Shown here piece after piece: positions 23,361-35,334 of a DNA stretch of 64,000 bases. This stretch comes from Pezicula radicicola. Lineage: Eukaryota > Ascomycota > Leotiomycetes > Helotiales > Dermateaceae. Positions within the stretch are counted from its first letter, which is position 1, and each line of letters starts with the position of its first letter. The translations under genes were made by a program, and so were the position numbers. The notes below the pieces were generated by a model that saw only the letters and a program-made list of their open reading frames with translations, did not search any database and was not told the DNA's origin. The stretch covers positions 458,549 through 522,548 of the forward strand of contig PDUO01000022.1 of NCBI GenBank assembly GCA_003008705.1, in the 5' to 3' direction.

Positions 23361-24572
23361 TCACAATGGCCACCAACTATGAATATCAGGATCTGCCATA
23401 TCCCTATGTACACCCACAAGTTTCTCCCTCACTTCTCTCTCAGTCATTCCGGTCTCCGAGCACAAATAATCCATACCCAATCTTTCATGACCAACAGTAT
23501 GAATTGGAAGACTCAACTCTCCTAGTCTCTTCCCCTTCGAATCATTCGGCCACGGATTCACGGGTACTTTCAATCTTACCTCGGTAACATTTTGAAAACC
23601 AATGTCAGTCATGATTTCTTTAAATTTCCCCGCAGCTGTCAGTTCTCGACCACATTTTTGCCCGGCTTCGATGAGAAGTTGGTTCCATTTACTGAGATCG
23701 CTTGATTCTTTGAGTGTACCGTCGTCGGACTGGGTTGGGAAATTGACGTCGAAGATTTCGAACCAACCGCCGGGGCTTAGGGTGCTGTCGAATTATTATT
23801 AATGAGTCTTCTACGGCATTAATTTGAGATGATTTGAAAAGGGCGGGGAGGGATACTCATAACATTGCTTAAAGAAACCTGGCCAGTTGAACAGACATCC
23901 AATTAGGAATCTTGCGTGGATATAATCAAATTTCTCTGATATATTCCAGTCTTTTTCTAAATCTGCCGTTACAAAACTACAGGTTGAAGGAAATCTTTGG
24001 GTGTGTAAGCAAATTATCAAAGCAAGCAATGTTGCGAAACGTACTCGGTGGATTCTGGAAATTTCAAATCTACTCCGACGACCTTTAACTTCTATTAGAA
24101 TCAAGTTTTCCAAGAATATTTTAGCTCATACCTTGCTTGGGTTTCGGGCCTCAGCTACTTTATGTTAGCATATGTCATAAAATAAACGGGGAGCAAAGGA
24201 TATTATACCGAATTCTCGAACCCAAAGCCCTGTTCCGGAACCAAGATCAAGTACGCTAGGATTTTGACTGATTGGGGCCCAGCTGAGACTGTTGTTGGCA
24301 AGTAAGAAACATAAATCGTGCAAACCGTCTGAGATTTTTTTCGTTAGATTGATGTTGGTCAAGAAAAGATGCTAAGGTAGCTTCACCTAATGTTGGTTTT
24401 TCCTCCTGAAAGTGAATTTATATTTTAGTGTTATCTTCACTATATTAAGGTGGTAAGAACGAACGACCGTACCTTTCTCATCAAAACCCTTTCGTCGAGT
24501 TCCTGAGGCATTTCGAAATTCGTAATAGTCTAACTCAACATTCAGATCAGGCACAGGCGTTGGTGGTTCTGT
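23361..24572 (-). CDS. SAM-dependent methyltransferase, UMTA/LaeA-like (first exon unresolved)
   Basis: Six exons join in frame: 24572-24473, 24328-24209, 24154-24132, 24091-24045, 23976-23857 and 23784-23361 (278 codons). Motif I is VLDLGSGTGLW; KVVGVDL, VTADLEKDW, FDYIHARFLIG and LSPGGWFEIFDV follow in the order seen in UMTA-type enzymes, and the protein ends DIHSWWPL. Two exons are only 23 and 47 bases. The exon beginning TEPPTPVPDLN is preceded by an in-frame stop, so a small upstream exon with the start codon must exist. I could not place it; an ATG at 24734 is one candidate. The family includes small-molecule tailoring enzymes and LaeA-like regulators. Its cluster position favours tailoring. 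Confidence 0.8.
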
Positions 24573-25198
24573 CTATAAACGAGTATGTAATTCAATGAGA
24601 CCTTGGAGAAAATTTCAAACTTTGGTACAATATCTCTGACAAGGACTACTCAGTGATCTCTTTGAAAGTGTACTGATTTCCAACCTATCAGCTTCAACCA
24701 GACATCGACCTTCCAACCGACTGGAAATTACCATAGAGCTCGACCTGGATGCCGAATGGTGACCCGACATATTTTTCTTTGTTCTCTGTGCTCCAAGGCC
24801 AAGAAGGGACGACGTCTGTTGTGTAATCAGCGGTAGCAAAGGGACAATGTCTAGTATTACGTGTTACGGAAGCACAACATTTCCAGGTACAGAGACAATT
24901 CACTAATGCATCTAGGATAGTTGCAATGTCTTGTGCAACCTAAGTTCAAGATTTCGGTTCACCACTTGAGATTTCCAGGGGACCATGTGGGTCACAGCAG
25001 CTGTGACACGGAAGGCTCGAATTCGAATTCAATGAAATCATTGCGCAAAAGAAGAGAAGTGTGAAAGTGAAGTCGGCTTCATTTCCAAAGGGCAGAGATA
25101 TCCACACATTTCCTGCTATAAGCAAGTTTACCCTCATCTTAACACCAATCAGCCAAAACACAAATTACCGACGTAAGCTACGGAACAACAATTTCAAG
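24573..25198. promoter_or_regulatory. Divergent promoter region between the two methyltransferases
   Basis: About 600 bp separate the UMTA-type gene (minus) and the O-methyltransferase (plus). It probably holds the missing first exon of the former and the promoters of both, which would allow co-regulation. No specific binding site is claimed. Confidence 0.4.
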
Positions 25199-26567
25199 AT
25201 GGAAGAGCTCGCAGCTTCAATCTCGTCAAATTCGGCGATTCTCATCAAAGCACTCCAAGATGAGGGACATTTAATTCCTCAATTACATGAAAGAGGTCCT
25301 GTGTTTTTTCCACTTTTGAGTCCGGAAGAGTCCCGTGCTCGGTTCTCTTTGATCTCAGCGGCGGAGGAGATCTTGCGTCTTGCAACTGGACCTTTTGAAT
25401 ATTTGAACACACTGAGTTCGAGAGTAAGTTATTTCAATTTGCAAGCAATCAAGATTATGGCTGATCGTAATATTTGTTGTATAGTGCGTTGAACTGGGAA
25501 CTCTTAAAGCGCTGGTGAATCTCGGCATTCCACAGATGATACCTCTGGAAGAATCTATCTCATACGCCCATCTTGCGAAACAAACTGGAGTTTCAGAAGA
25601 CCTTCTCGCTCGACTCATACGATATTCCATCTGCTTTGGATTTCTGGCCGAGAGCAATGGTGAAGTTAAGCATAGTCCTATGTCATCCATATACGTCAGA
25701 GACAGCATTGGCTCGGATTGCGTTACTTGGACTTTGAATGTGACATTTCCTTCGTCTACTAAAATGCTCGAAGCTATCAAAGTGGATCCAGAAGGTGATG
25801 ATGGGACTTGTACAGCACTTGGTTTCGCCCTCTCAGAGCCTGGAAAACCTAGAATGACGATTTGGGATTATCACCAAGCTCACCCTGATGATGGACGTAG
25901 ATTTCATAGTTCTATGACTGCTGCTTCTTTGACTTCGATGTGGTCTCCGGAACATGTAGTGAGAGGTTTTGATTGGAGTCAAGTCAGCAGTGTAGTGGAC
26001 GTAGGCTCTCCCTCCGTAAAATATTATGTATCCTCTACTTACTGAATTTAGGTTGGTGGATCGCAAGGATCCGTCTGTTTGTGTATTGCGAAGAAGTTTC
26101 CACATATCAAATTCACCGTACAAGATATTGGTGAAGTGATTCAATCAAGTTCAAAGGCTCTATCACCAAAGTATTCAGAAATAATATCCTTCGTAGAACA
26201 CGATTTCTTCCAACCACAGCCTATTATCGCAGACTGTTACCTCCTACGATTCATTCTACACAATTGGTCAGACACCGACGCCAAGAAAATTTTGAAAAAT
26301 CTACTCCCTGCACTTCGTCCCGGGGCTAGGATTATTGTTGTTGAAAGTGCTGTGCCTGTGTCCTGTGGAACTCCACCACATGTTGAGAATTGGGTTAGAA
26401 ATTTGGATGTTACCATGTATGCAATTCTTGCTGGGAGGGAGAGGACTGAAGCGGACTTTGTTCGGCTTGCTGAGAGTGTTGATGAGAGATTGAAGCTTGA
26501 GTATTGTCGGAGACCTGATGGTAGTATTCCAAGCGTCTTTGTCTTTCGTTTCATAGACAAGTCTTAG
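25199..26567 (+). CDS. SAM-dependent O-methyltransferase (plant/fungal OMT family)
   Basis: Exons 25199-25423, 25485-26000 and 26052-26567 encode 418 residues. The N-terminal dimerisation region is helical and alpha-amino-acid rich. The second intron interrupts motif I, which reads VVDVGGSQGS after splicing. VQDIGEVI, FVEHDFFQPQP, YLLRFILHNWSD and IIVVESAVP follow as in fungal OMTs. The family's catalytic histidine lies in the LHNWSD segment. It methylates hydroxyl groups of aromatic or polyketide-type substrates. It is divergent from the UMTA gene and convergent with the P450. Confidence 0.92.
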
Positions 26568-27054
26568 TACTAAGGATCTACAGCGAACCATATTTAAATT
26601 TCAAAGTGGTTCTATTTGGAGATTGCCACACTTTTGTAGGTGAAGTTTTATTACATGTCTAGCTAGATAAAAATTAAAAATAGAACGTTCTCGTATCATC
26701 TTTGTCATATAGTGAATGTAGAATTGAGGGTGTATCGTCTAAGCTCGTCGATTTCACTATCAGTAAAAACTTACACCATTTACTACAATTTAACTTGCGT
26801 AGAATACGATCTCCATTTAGTGGAATCTTGATGGAATCTAAGACTTCACTCTGTGTTTTCAACATCGGACCGAGTTTACAACTTTCAGGCCAAGTACACG
26901 ATGAACGTTAAACACTAGCCAAAAGGAATGTAATTTTCTTATGAGACAAAAATTTGGTAATAATAGGACGAGTTTATTTATGCAATTTAGCTTTCTACTC
27001 AAAACAATTCCAATAAATCACTCTCATAGATCACTCAAGAACATCCCTTTCGAA
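26568..27054. other. Convergent intergenic region
   Basis: Shared 3' flank of the O-methyltransferase and the P450 gene. Nothing beyond short frames. Confidence 0.4.
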
Positions 27055-28748
27055 CTACTCGGTCCAGGCATCCTTTTTACCAGCTCCAAAGTCCCATGTT
27101 CGCTCAACAAGCTTGGTTCTCAAAGGGGTACCCTCCCAGATCCCCATCTCCTTCTGATTATGCGGATCCATATTATCTGATTGGGCCTCTAAATCAAAGT
27201 TCCATAGGAGCCGAGCAATGATCAGACGCATATTTACATTTGCCAAACTACAGTCACAGAAAGAAGATTAGTATAGATTGATATTTCAGAAACGGATTCA
27301 GAAAAGGAGAGAATGAAATGTACATACTGAGTAGCAACGCAAGTTCTTGGTCCGATTAAGAAAGGATGGAAGACTTCGCGATGGTCTGAGGCGAATTCGG
27401 GGTCATCTAGCCATCGTTCTGGAATGAACTTGTCGGCATCCCGGAAGTATTGAGATAGTCGGTAACATGCCATTGAGCTTACGGAAACCCAAGTCTTCAA
27501 TCTCCAATCAGCAGATACAATGTATAAGATCTGGAGTTATTACTTACACCACCAGGTACAAATTTTCCATCGATAAACCTGCCACCCTTTGGCACTACAC
27601 GTGGTAGTCCCACTGGAATTGGTGGATGTATACGAAGAGTTTCGTCAATGACAGCTTTCAAGTATTTCAACTTCAGCACTTCAGTGATTGTGATTTGATC
27701 CTCCCTCTCAAAAGTCTCTCGGATTTCGGTCGTCAGTCTGCTGTAGCTGGAAGGATTGTGCGTTAGGTAGTAAGTGATAGCCGCTAGCGTTGTCGCAGTG
27801 GTTTCGCCACCGGCGACAACGATTATATTAACGTTATCGACAAGCTCCTCTTGAGTAAGTCCCTTCGAAACGAAAGAAAGAAAATCACTTCTAGCCACAT
27901 GTGTCTGTCCTTGACGTTCTGCTAGTGTCTTTCTAGCAAATTCCATATGTCGTTCATATTCAGCGTCGACACCTCCTGGTATAAAACGTTCCAACAGTTT
28001 ACCATAAGGATTCAGACGAGTTGCAGCTTGAATGTATGTCGAATGCCTGACGGCTCCATAGATAATCGGGACCCATGGATGATAATCTCCATTTTCCAAG
28101 CATCCTACAGCACCTCCGAAAGCCAAAGAGCTCAACAAGTCAAAAATGATAAACGTGTACCATGCCGCCAAGTTGACAATTCCGTCTTGATCGGGATAGT
28201 AAGCTACGCCAGAGCGATTGCGCATCGATTGGATGAATAAATCAATGAACGAGATCATCGTAGGTTCCTGCTCCCGAATTGCCGCTTCTGAAAATGCCGG
28301 AGAAATAAACTTTTTGTAGCGGGCATGTTCGTTGTGCTGAGCGAAGAATATGTTGGTTATTTTTCCAGATCCTTGAATATAGATAACTCCATTCTTTTCA
28401 TATACATCCTCGGCTCTTGACTTATGTCCGTGTATCTCGGTGAAAGCTGTGTCAGTGCTGTAAGATATTTCTCGGGGTCCTGTCCTAACTATGTTCCCGT
28501 ACTTCTCATGTAAACCCGCAACATACTTGCTGTAGTCCCCCTTAATGAGATGGTAAGAAGTGTTTAGTTGTGAGATTGCGTCAAGCTTTCTTCCCGGAAA
28601 ATTACGTAGTGGATGGAAGTAGATGTTGTAGATGAATAGGAGGATATGGTAGCCTAATAGCTAAGACTCTGTTATTGACTGAATTTTGTAAACCAACATT
28701 GAAACTTACCGTCCCGATCAGACTTCCAACCCAGATTAGAGGTCCCAT
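27055..28748 (-). CDS. Cytochrome P450 monooxygenase
   Basis: Exons 28748-28710, 28660-27548, 27494-27328 and 27247-27055 encode 503 residues. The N-terminus carries a membrane anchor split by intron 1 (MGPLIWVGSLIGT, then LLGYHILLFIYN), followed by FHPLRNFPGRK. The I-helix is VAGGETTATTL, ExxR is DETLR, the PERF-like segment is FIPERW, and the heme loop is FLIGPRTC. The residue two after the heme cysteine, usually Gly, is Ala (CVA). FVPGG joins TWVSVS across intron 2, typical of the isotrichodermin/CYP65-like group of fungal P450s. It is likely ER-bound and oxidises the cluster product. Confidence 0.92.
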
Positions 28749-31509
28749 ATTCCTTTCTTAAAGCCTATAGAACTTGAGGTTTAAAATTTCGTCTGCGAAA
28801 TATCTCGTGGTGTCTAGAATTTCTCGACTGAATTAATGAACTCGATATTATGATAGAAAATGGTAGACTATGCCAGAGGTTAGAAAACCTACAGCGTGAG
28901 AGCGATCCCTTCGTCGGGGTGCAGCTTTGTGGACTCGGGGTTGCGACTCGCAGACCCAGCTCGAGTAAGACCTTGTTACCGTGTCTCGGACGAGCTTGTG
29001 AACACAAGGGACAAATAACCGCTTCGGAACTGAAATGTGGAGATTAGTTAAGGTGACGATGCACAACAGATCATGCACTGCATCAATATTTTCAAGCTCA
29101 TTGCTTCAGCGGAGCCGAAAATAAACAGTAAAAGTGGATGCTGTAGCACGGTAGATCTTGGTATTTCGGATGTTCTGCCCCTGCATATGTTGGGTAAGAT
29201 TTCACCAAAATAATGCAGTGATCAATATTGATGCTACAGTATGACAAGATCGGAACTAAATAGAAAGCCCACAATCAAAAATTGTGTTACACTGTTTACA
29301 ATGCACTGCAAGAACTCCATCTGTGTTACTTGTAAATATGCCAGAAACATCAAGATCACTGAGATTGTGCTTGTGGAACTTACCAGTGCGTTATATAAGC
29401 GCGTTACACGAAGAGCACCCTCAGACGGCACAAAATCTAGATTGCGTCAACTATAGGCATCAAATTCGATCTAAATCAACCGCCATGTCATATTTTGGAA
29501 GCCACCAAGAGACTCTAAGGGTGACATAGTCTAGAGCGAGCTAGGGTAGTCAGAAAATCCTGCTTAACTTAGGCACAGTTTTGCCTTAGGAATCCATCCC
29601 CTTAGTCGCTTTCCTGGATTACAAATTACCTGCATTTATGGCGAGCTATGATAGGTAGGTAGCTTTCGATCTTTTTATGGCAGCCGCAGCCTTAAAGCCT
29701 TAATAGTTTTCCCAACTCCCCACTCTATAATAAGCAAAGCTGAGTAGTACGGCGTAAAAGCTGTGTTACAGCGAGATATACTGTGAAGTGAACTGTATGC
29801 AAGAAATCTAGTAGTAAATAAGGCATTTAATAGTAGTATGGCAGTTTGAAGTGAAGAAGTAGTTATACTAGTTAAAAAAGAATTATATGTTAATGAAATT
29901 TTCTCCTTAGAAAGAAAGATATATAGTTAGTCAATTTAGAAATTCCTGATATTGAGGTGCTATTAACTAAAACCAAAAGTTTATTCCAGTGGTTGTCTTC
30001 TAGATGAAGTTATAAAGATTCAGTCATAATGTGCTCAGGAAGAGCAACGGTTATTCTCCTGCCTCGTGGTAAGTTAGCACTGGAGCCGTAATTACAAGCA
30101 CATTCTAGAAAGCTTAAGGTTTTAATTCGCGAACGCAATCTGCTTGTACCTATCGAGTGACTCAGTTTTTAGATTTCAACAAGGCGCCATTGTAATAATT
30201 CCTTATCTTCTGTTGAAGAATGAAGAATCAGGAAATCTTTATTAGTTCCGGTAATGACCCAGCTCGTCTAATCCCTCGTCCCTTAGAAGCTGTTCTTGCC
30301 AATTTTAAACTAAGGTGTCATGTGCTCTTTAACTAATGGGAAAAGTAAAAGGAAACAAGAGCTATTCTCGGGTCTTCGGCTCTACAACGCCAACGGGTCA
30401 TTGTGCTAATTGTACTAGCCATTGACTGGCGTATATCAAGGGCGCTTTCTGAGATAGTGTAAACTAGAAGCCTTTGGCTTAAAAGCTAAATCAGCGATAG
30501 ACGTGTCTAAATGTTTAGAGAAGGTATAAACCCAACTAAACGCCTCAGTTCTTTGATTAGGACTAATATAAAAATTTGACGGTAGAAGCAAACTCGAAAA
30601 AAATAAGGTAAAGGATTCTAAAAGTTTCTAATACGGTGGAGGGAATAGACAGAGATATTTAGTGTAGTTCCGCAATATCCAAACCGAAAATCTGACTTTA
30701 GCGGTCTCGAAGAAGGCGGTTTTAGATGAAGAGGCCCAACAGTTCGTCTACTACTGTATTTTAACTGCTATTGATATCCGACTAAAGCTCGTCTGAATAA
30801 GCCTCAGTCCAGATAGAACTGTGAGTTAACCGCTAGTTTCTCCCTCATATTTCCCATCGAATAAGTAGCTTCATTCCATTTCATGAGGCTCCGTCATCAC
30901 AATGTCTGTTTTTATTACGTTTATTTGGTTACCCTTCGCTATTTCGTTGTCATTTATCTTTATGTTACACTGTGCCCAGGGTTATATTGCGCAAAGGTGC
31001 ATTTGCGACTGCTCATTCCCTCCAACAATAAATTCTTTTCTAGTAATATCGACTTGATCGCCTATTGAGTAGATGGCAGAAATCAATCCTAACCAACTAT
31101 CGAGTTCAAGCGAAAAGAAGCCTTAACAAGCACTAGAAATGACAGGATTCAGATTCTACTACGAGGGCCTGAAAGGCATGCCAAAGCTGCTGGTGAGAAA
31201 CAGCCGGGAACCGTGGACTAAACCTCCAGGGGCTCTGAAAAGCATGTAGGTCTCTTTCTATATTACCATTTTACCACCTGTTGTCATTATACAGTGTATT
31301 GTCAACCCGATGGGAGATATGCACCGACGGAATGAAAAATCGCTTAATTCACGAATCCTTCGCTCGATTTGTGTCTTTACGTAAAGTACCTCTACTTGAG
31401 TAACTCACTTGACTTGGGTAACTCACTTCTTTGGGAACTCAAGAATAAAAATAGCTCAGCATAGGTTTTATCAGTTCGAGCAATTCACGAACTTCCCAAC
31501 CTCCCAACA
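28749..31509. other. Gene-poor, degraded intergenic region
   Basis: About 2.7 kb with only short frames, becoming AT-rich between 29.5 and 31.0 kb. It reads like old, mutated repeat DNA, but no domain of a transposase or reverse transcriptase could be recognised. The region from 31.38 kb is the promoter of the next gene. Confidence 0.5.
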
Positions 31510-32085
31510 ATGGCCAGCATAAAGCCGGTCAATTGCATAAAAAATGCAATGGAAATGGGCGCTGAAACCAACGCAGCTGGAAAATTGAAAACTGTCGGAG
31601 ACTTTCCTGACCATCTTAAGAGAGCTTCGACATATGAGGAGTACAAGAACCGGTTCAAAGAAAAGAAGTTACTGGGAGACCCCAATAAAGCTGAGGATGG
31701 AAGAATTTATGTCCTTTGGAAAGTAGGACAAACCACATATGCTACCTGCGGCATCGCAAACGGCATAGAAATCGACTACATATGGCCGGACGGAAAGACC
31801 ATATCTGATGAAGTGATGGTGAAAAACATCCGAGGTCTGGGTCACTTCTCCAAGCCTTGCGATTCGGTTGCCTTGGTTTTCGACACCGACGGATACGTGG
31901 TAGGACAGCTATGGGGTGGACCTCCCGAAAGTGAACTCACTTATGTCACTCCTATGGACAGAGTTTTGGAAGCCATTCGTCGAATGTGTGGAGCGAAAAG
32001 GGTGGAAATGGTCGTTCGTCCAGAAGATGTTACGACAGAGCGGTTTGATGAGCCCAAGAAACATCGTAGAAGTGCAACAACTTAG
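31510..32085 (+). CDS. Hypothetical protein, 191 aa
   Basis: A single intronless frame opening MASIKPVNCIKNAMEMG. Composition is mixed alpha/beta with regular alternation (IYVLWKVGQTTYATCG, SVALVFDTDGYVVGQLW), no signal peptide, no membrane segment and a basic C-terminus (KKHRRSATT). I do not recognise the family. The 5' flank contains a duplicated ACTTGAGTAACTCACTT-like word. Confidence 0.6.
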   Translation: MASIKPVNCIKNAMEMGAETNAAGKLKTVGDFPDHLKRASTYEEYKNRFKEKKLLGDPNKAEDGRIYVLWKVGQTTYATCGIANGIEIDYIWPDGKTISDEVMVKNIRGLGHFSKPCDSVALVFDTDGYVVGQLWGGPPESELTYVTPMDRVLEAIRRMCGAKRVEMVVRPEDVTTERFDEPKKHRRSATT

Positions 32086-32839
32086 CCCACCCCTCACCTA
32101 CATTTATGGCGGAAAGCAAAAAGGAGCCAATTGACCTCGGTTAGACCCTCGGTACCCCTTTACAACCTGAAGCCAAGCCTCCCAAATCCCCATACCTCGC
32201 TCGCTAATAATTTAACGAACCACCCCTTTTATCCCGACCATCACCACCCGACCATTGTATATTTGCCAACGCTTGGGCCATAGGGACGTGCAATAAAGTA
32301 TCGATCAAACAGAGCAATTCTAGCCAATACTCTTCCTGTATTTGCCTCTAATACGCATTAAGCGATTATAGACGAGCAGAGTGTCTAATCCTTGCCTACA
32401 TGGTCACTATACGAGAGTCGGGATACGAAACCGGCGCTAAAGCCCCGGATAAATTGAAACAAATGCAAAGTTCATCCCATATGTATTAACAGAGGCTAAA
32501 TAACCCCAAAATTGCGGGGGGTCTACTTTATTTGTTTCCCTCCGTTTCTTGGGCTGTTAGATATAATTCGTGGATTCTGCAGATCCGGAGCTTTAGGTTG
32601 AAGGGTTGAATTGGCAGGTAGGAATGCGGACCTGCGAAGCGGTCCTTTCGGGAGTTGGAATGGTATGCATGATATTATGGTTATTTATCTGGAGTTCTTT
32701 AGGCTATCTATGGGATTATTAGTTCTGTTTAAAATGGAGATGTCTTCCCTTTCATTTCTCTCACTTGCAGATTTCTCAACTCGTGTCTTTTCCTTCTTTT
32801 ATTTTCTTTCCTTCCTTCTGCTGTTAGAATTATTTCAAA
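32086..32839. promoter_or_regulatory. Upstream region of the GH5 gene
   Basis: Pyrimidine-rich tracts (CTTTTCCTTCTTTT and similar) immediately precede the GH5 start codon, as is common in highly expressed fungal genes. No other feature is claimed. Confidence 0.35.
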
Positions 32840-34758
32840 ATGAGGACCTCCACCCTTTCGAAGATCCTGGCACTTAGCCTTGGGGTTCAGCAAGTTTCTG
32901 CTAGGGTAGTAACTCGAGCTTCAAACGCGGCAACGAATTGTACAGCGATATTTACACCAATCTCTGCCTCAGCAGCATATGCAGATTTAAACCCAGGCTG
33001 GAATTTAGGAAACACACTGGATGCGATCCCTGATGAGGGATCTTGGAATAACCTGCCCGCTCAAGCTATTACCTTCTCCCAAATACAATCGAGAGGATTT
33101 AAGAGCGTTCGAATTCCGGGTATGCTATTCTATATTTTCATGCCGTGTCACTCACTTTACTCTTGGTGCTCAAAAAGAAATTGAGTCTGGACTGAACTAA
33201 TTTAATGAAATTAAAAAGTTACTTGGGCATACCATTATGTCGATGCATCGCCAACCTGGAATATTAACACCACATGGATGGATCGTGTGGAGACTGTAGT
33301 CGACGAAGCTCTCTCTTTAGGTCTTTACGTAGTTCTTAACATGCACCACGATTCCTGGATCTGGTTCGACGTATCAGCAACGGGTGCAAACTATACCATG
33401 ATAGAAGAGAAATTCAGCCGCTCCTGGTCTCAAATAGGATCTCGATTTGCCTGTAAATCCTCAAGATTGCTATTTGAAGCCATCAATGAACCACCGGGAA
33501 CAACACAAGCACATGCCGATGAGCTCAATAAGTTGAATGGTATCTTTTTGGAAGCTATTAATGATGCTGGTGGCTACAATCCACAAAGAGTCGTTTCTCT
33601 ATCTGGATTAAGTATGAATGCAGCTCTTACAGCACAATACTTTGTTCGTGGGGATATCGCACCAAATCAACCATGGGGTATCCAATTCCATTACTACAGC
33701 CCCTACGATTTCATCTTCGATGCCTGGGGAAAGACAATCTGGGGTTCTGATTCCGACAAAGAAAGTTTACATGAAGATTTCGCACTCTTTGCTGGAAACT
33801 TTACCGATGTGCCTGCCTTTGTTGGAGAATGGGATGCTTCAGTCACCAATACTGAGACTGCAGCTCGATGGAAGTATTTCGATTATTTCATCCAAACGTG
33901 TAATTATTTTGGGTACTCGAGTATTATTTGGGATAATGGGCTTGATCAGTTTGATCGTACAACGGATACTTGGTATGATCCTGTTACGATCGATGTACTC
34001 TTCAACGCAGTCGCAGGCGTAACCAACACGCTTGCCGACAGCACGACGGATCCAGCCGCAACAAGTCAAAATACGAGTGCTTATTTGTTTCATAAGGTTG
34101 GAGATCCTGTTGTTGATCAATCAGTTGATTACCTGTTAAATGGTAACACATTGACGAGTATCACGGATTCCAAAAATACAACTCTCAGTCCTTCCCAATA
34201 TTCATTTTCTTCAACGGGTACCCTGACGCTCACATCCGCCTATCTGACGTCATTCTTTGCCACAAATCCAACTGCTGGTACCAAAGAAACTCTCAATCTA
34301 TATTTCACAGCCGGCGCATCTTTAACTCTTCAAATCGTTCAATACGATACCCCAATCCTCACAACAGACACCTACCCCATATCATCACTGGACAGCAGTA
34401 CAAACCTCAATATTCCAATAACATACCAAGGACTCCCCGAAGTAGCCGCTGTTAAAGCCATCAAAGCAGATGGTACTTATCTCGTCGATACATATACCGT
34501 ATATTACGGACCTTTGCAACATGGAACTTGGACATATGGAGATTGGGAATGGGATTCAGGAAATTTCATCTTGGTTCCTGCTGGGATTGAGGTTCTGCAG
34601 ACTGCGGGTCAGACGGTTGTTTTGACGCTTGAGGTGAGTCTTCCTTGCTTGTTTGGATTTTTAAGCCCCTGGCGTGGGAAAGGATTGACTAACAGATATG
34701 GTAGTTCTTTCCCAGAAGCTTGGGTGCGAATGAGGTGAATGTTACATTTACGCAGTAA
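32840..34758 (+). CDS. Secreted GH5 endoglucanase with C-terminal X2-like module
   Basis: Exons 32840-33119, 33219-34633 and 34705-34758 encode 582 residues. The signal peptide is MRTSTLSKILALSLGVQQVSA. The GH5 catalytic domain shows GWNLGNTLDA, KSVRIPGVTWAYHY after splicing, VLNMHHD, the acid/base Glu in LLFEAINEPPG and the nucleophile Glu in AFVGEWDAS. After about residue 390 a module with YLLNGNTLTSI and FSSTGTLTLTSAYL resembles X2/Ig-like carbohydrate-associated domains. A further beta-rich part ends the protein. It would hydrolyse beta-1,4-glucan outside the cell. There is no classical fungal CBM1 (no Cys-rich tail). Confidence 0.92.
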
Positions 34759-35334
34759 ATTTGGTTGTGGTTTTAGAGGAATGGTTGGAGATGGGGTATA
34801 TATACTTTTCGTTGTATATATTGGCTGACGAACCGTCAAATATATACTGAGTTTCACTGGACTACTGTACTTTATATAGCAATTTATGATCTACCGAAAG
34901 GATACACCATACGCCTGGTATTTGGAGGTAGTAGATATAGTATGTTTTTAAGACATTTTATATAGGGTTAGATGTACAGTAAATGATAGTCATTTCATAT
35001 CCTCGTGATGCAGAACTCTACGCACTGTGTACCCAGCCGATAGGAATGATCTAAACCTAAAAGTAGGCAAGCAAATTGCTCACATACAAGCCATACGAAA
35101 TTATGATTGTTTGTACCAAAATTTCGTCGATAATTGGCTCACGAACTAAGTTAAGGCAGGATGCTAGCATCCGCAACGTTTACAGCAAGTGCCACCGACA
35201 CCAAGTATTTACAATATCTCACTCAAACCCATATTTCACAATGGTCAGCACACCAAATAGAAACTTTTTGAGCATTCAGTACATATCATTCTGTGAATTT
35301 TTCAAGAGACTAAATCCTATAATGTCTATATGGT
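34759..35334. other. Convergent intergenic region
   Basis: 3' flanks of the GH5 and glycosyltransferase genes; nothing recognised. Confidence 0.4.

Noticed and set aside
29200..31100. Possible transposon in the gene-poor stretch
   Set aside because: No terminal repeats, transposase or reverse-transcriptase motif could be found by eye; only described as degraded DNA.
34840..35330. Small genes between GH5 and glycosyltransferase
   Set aside because: Frames are short, compositionally random and lie in a convergent 3' region.
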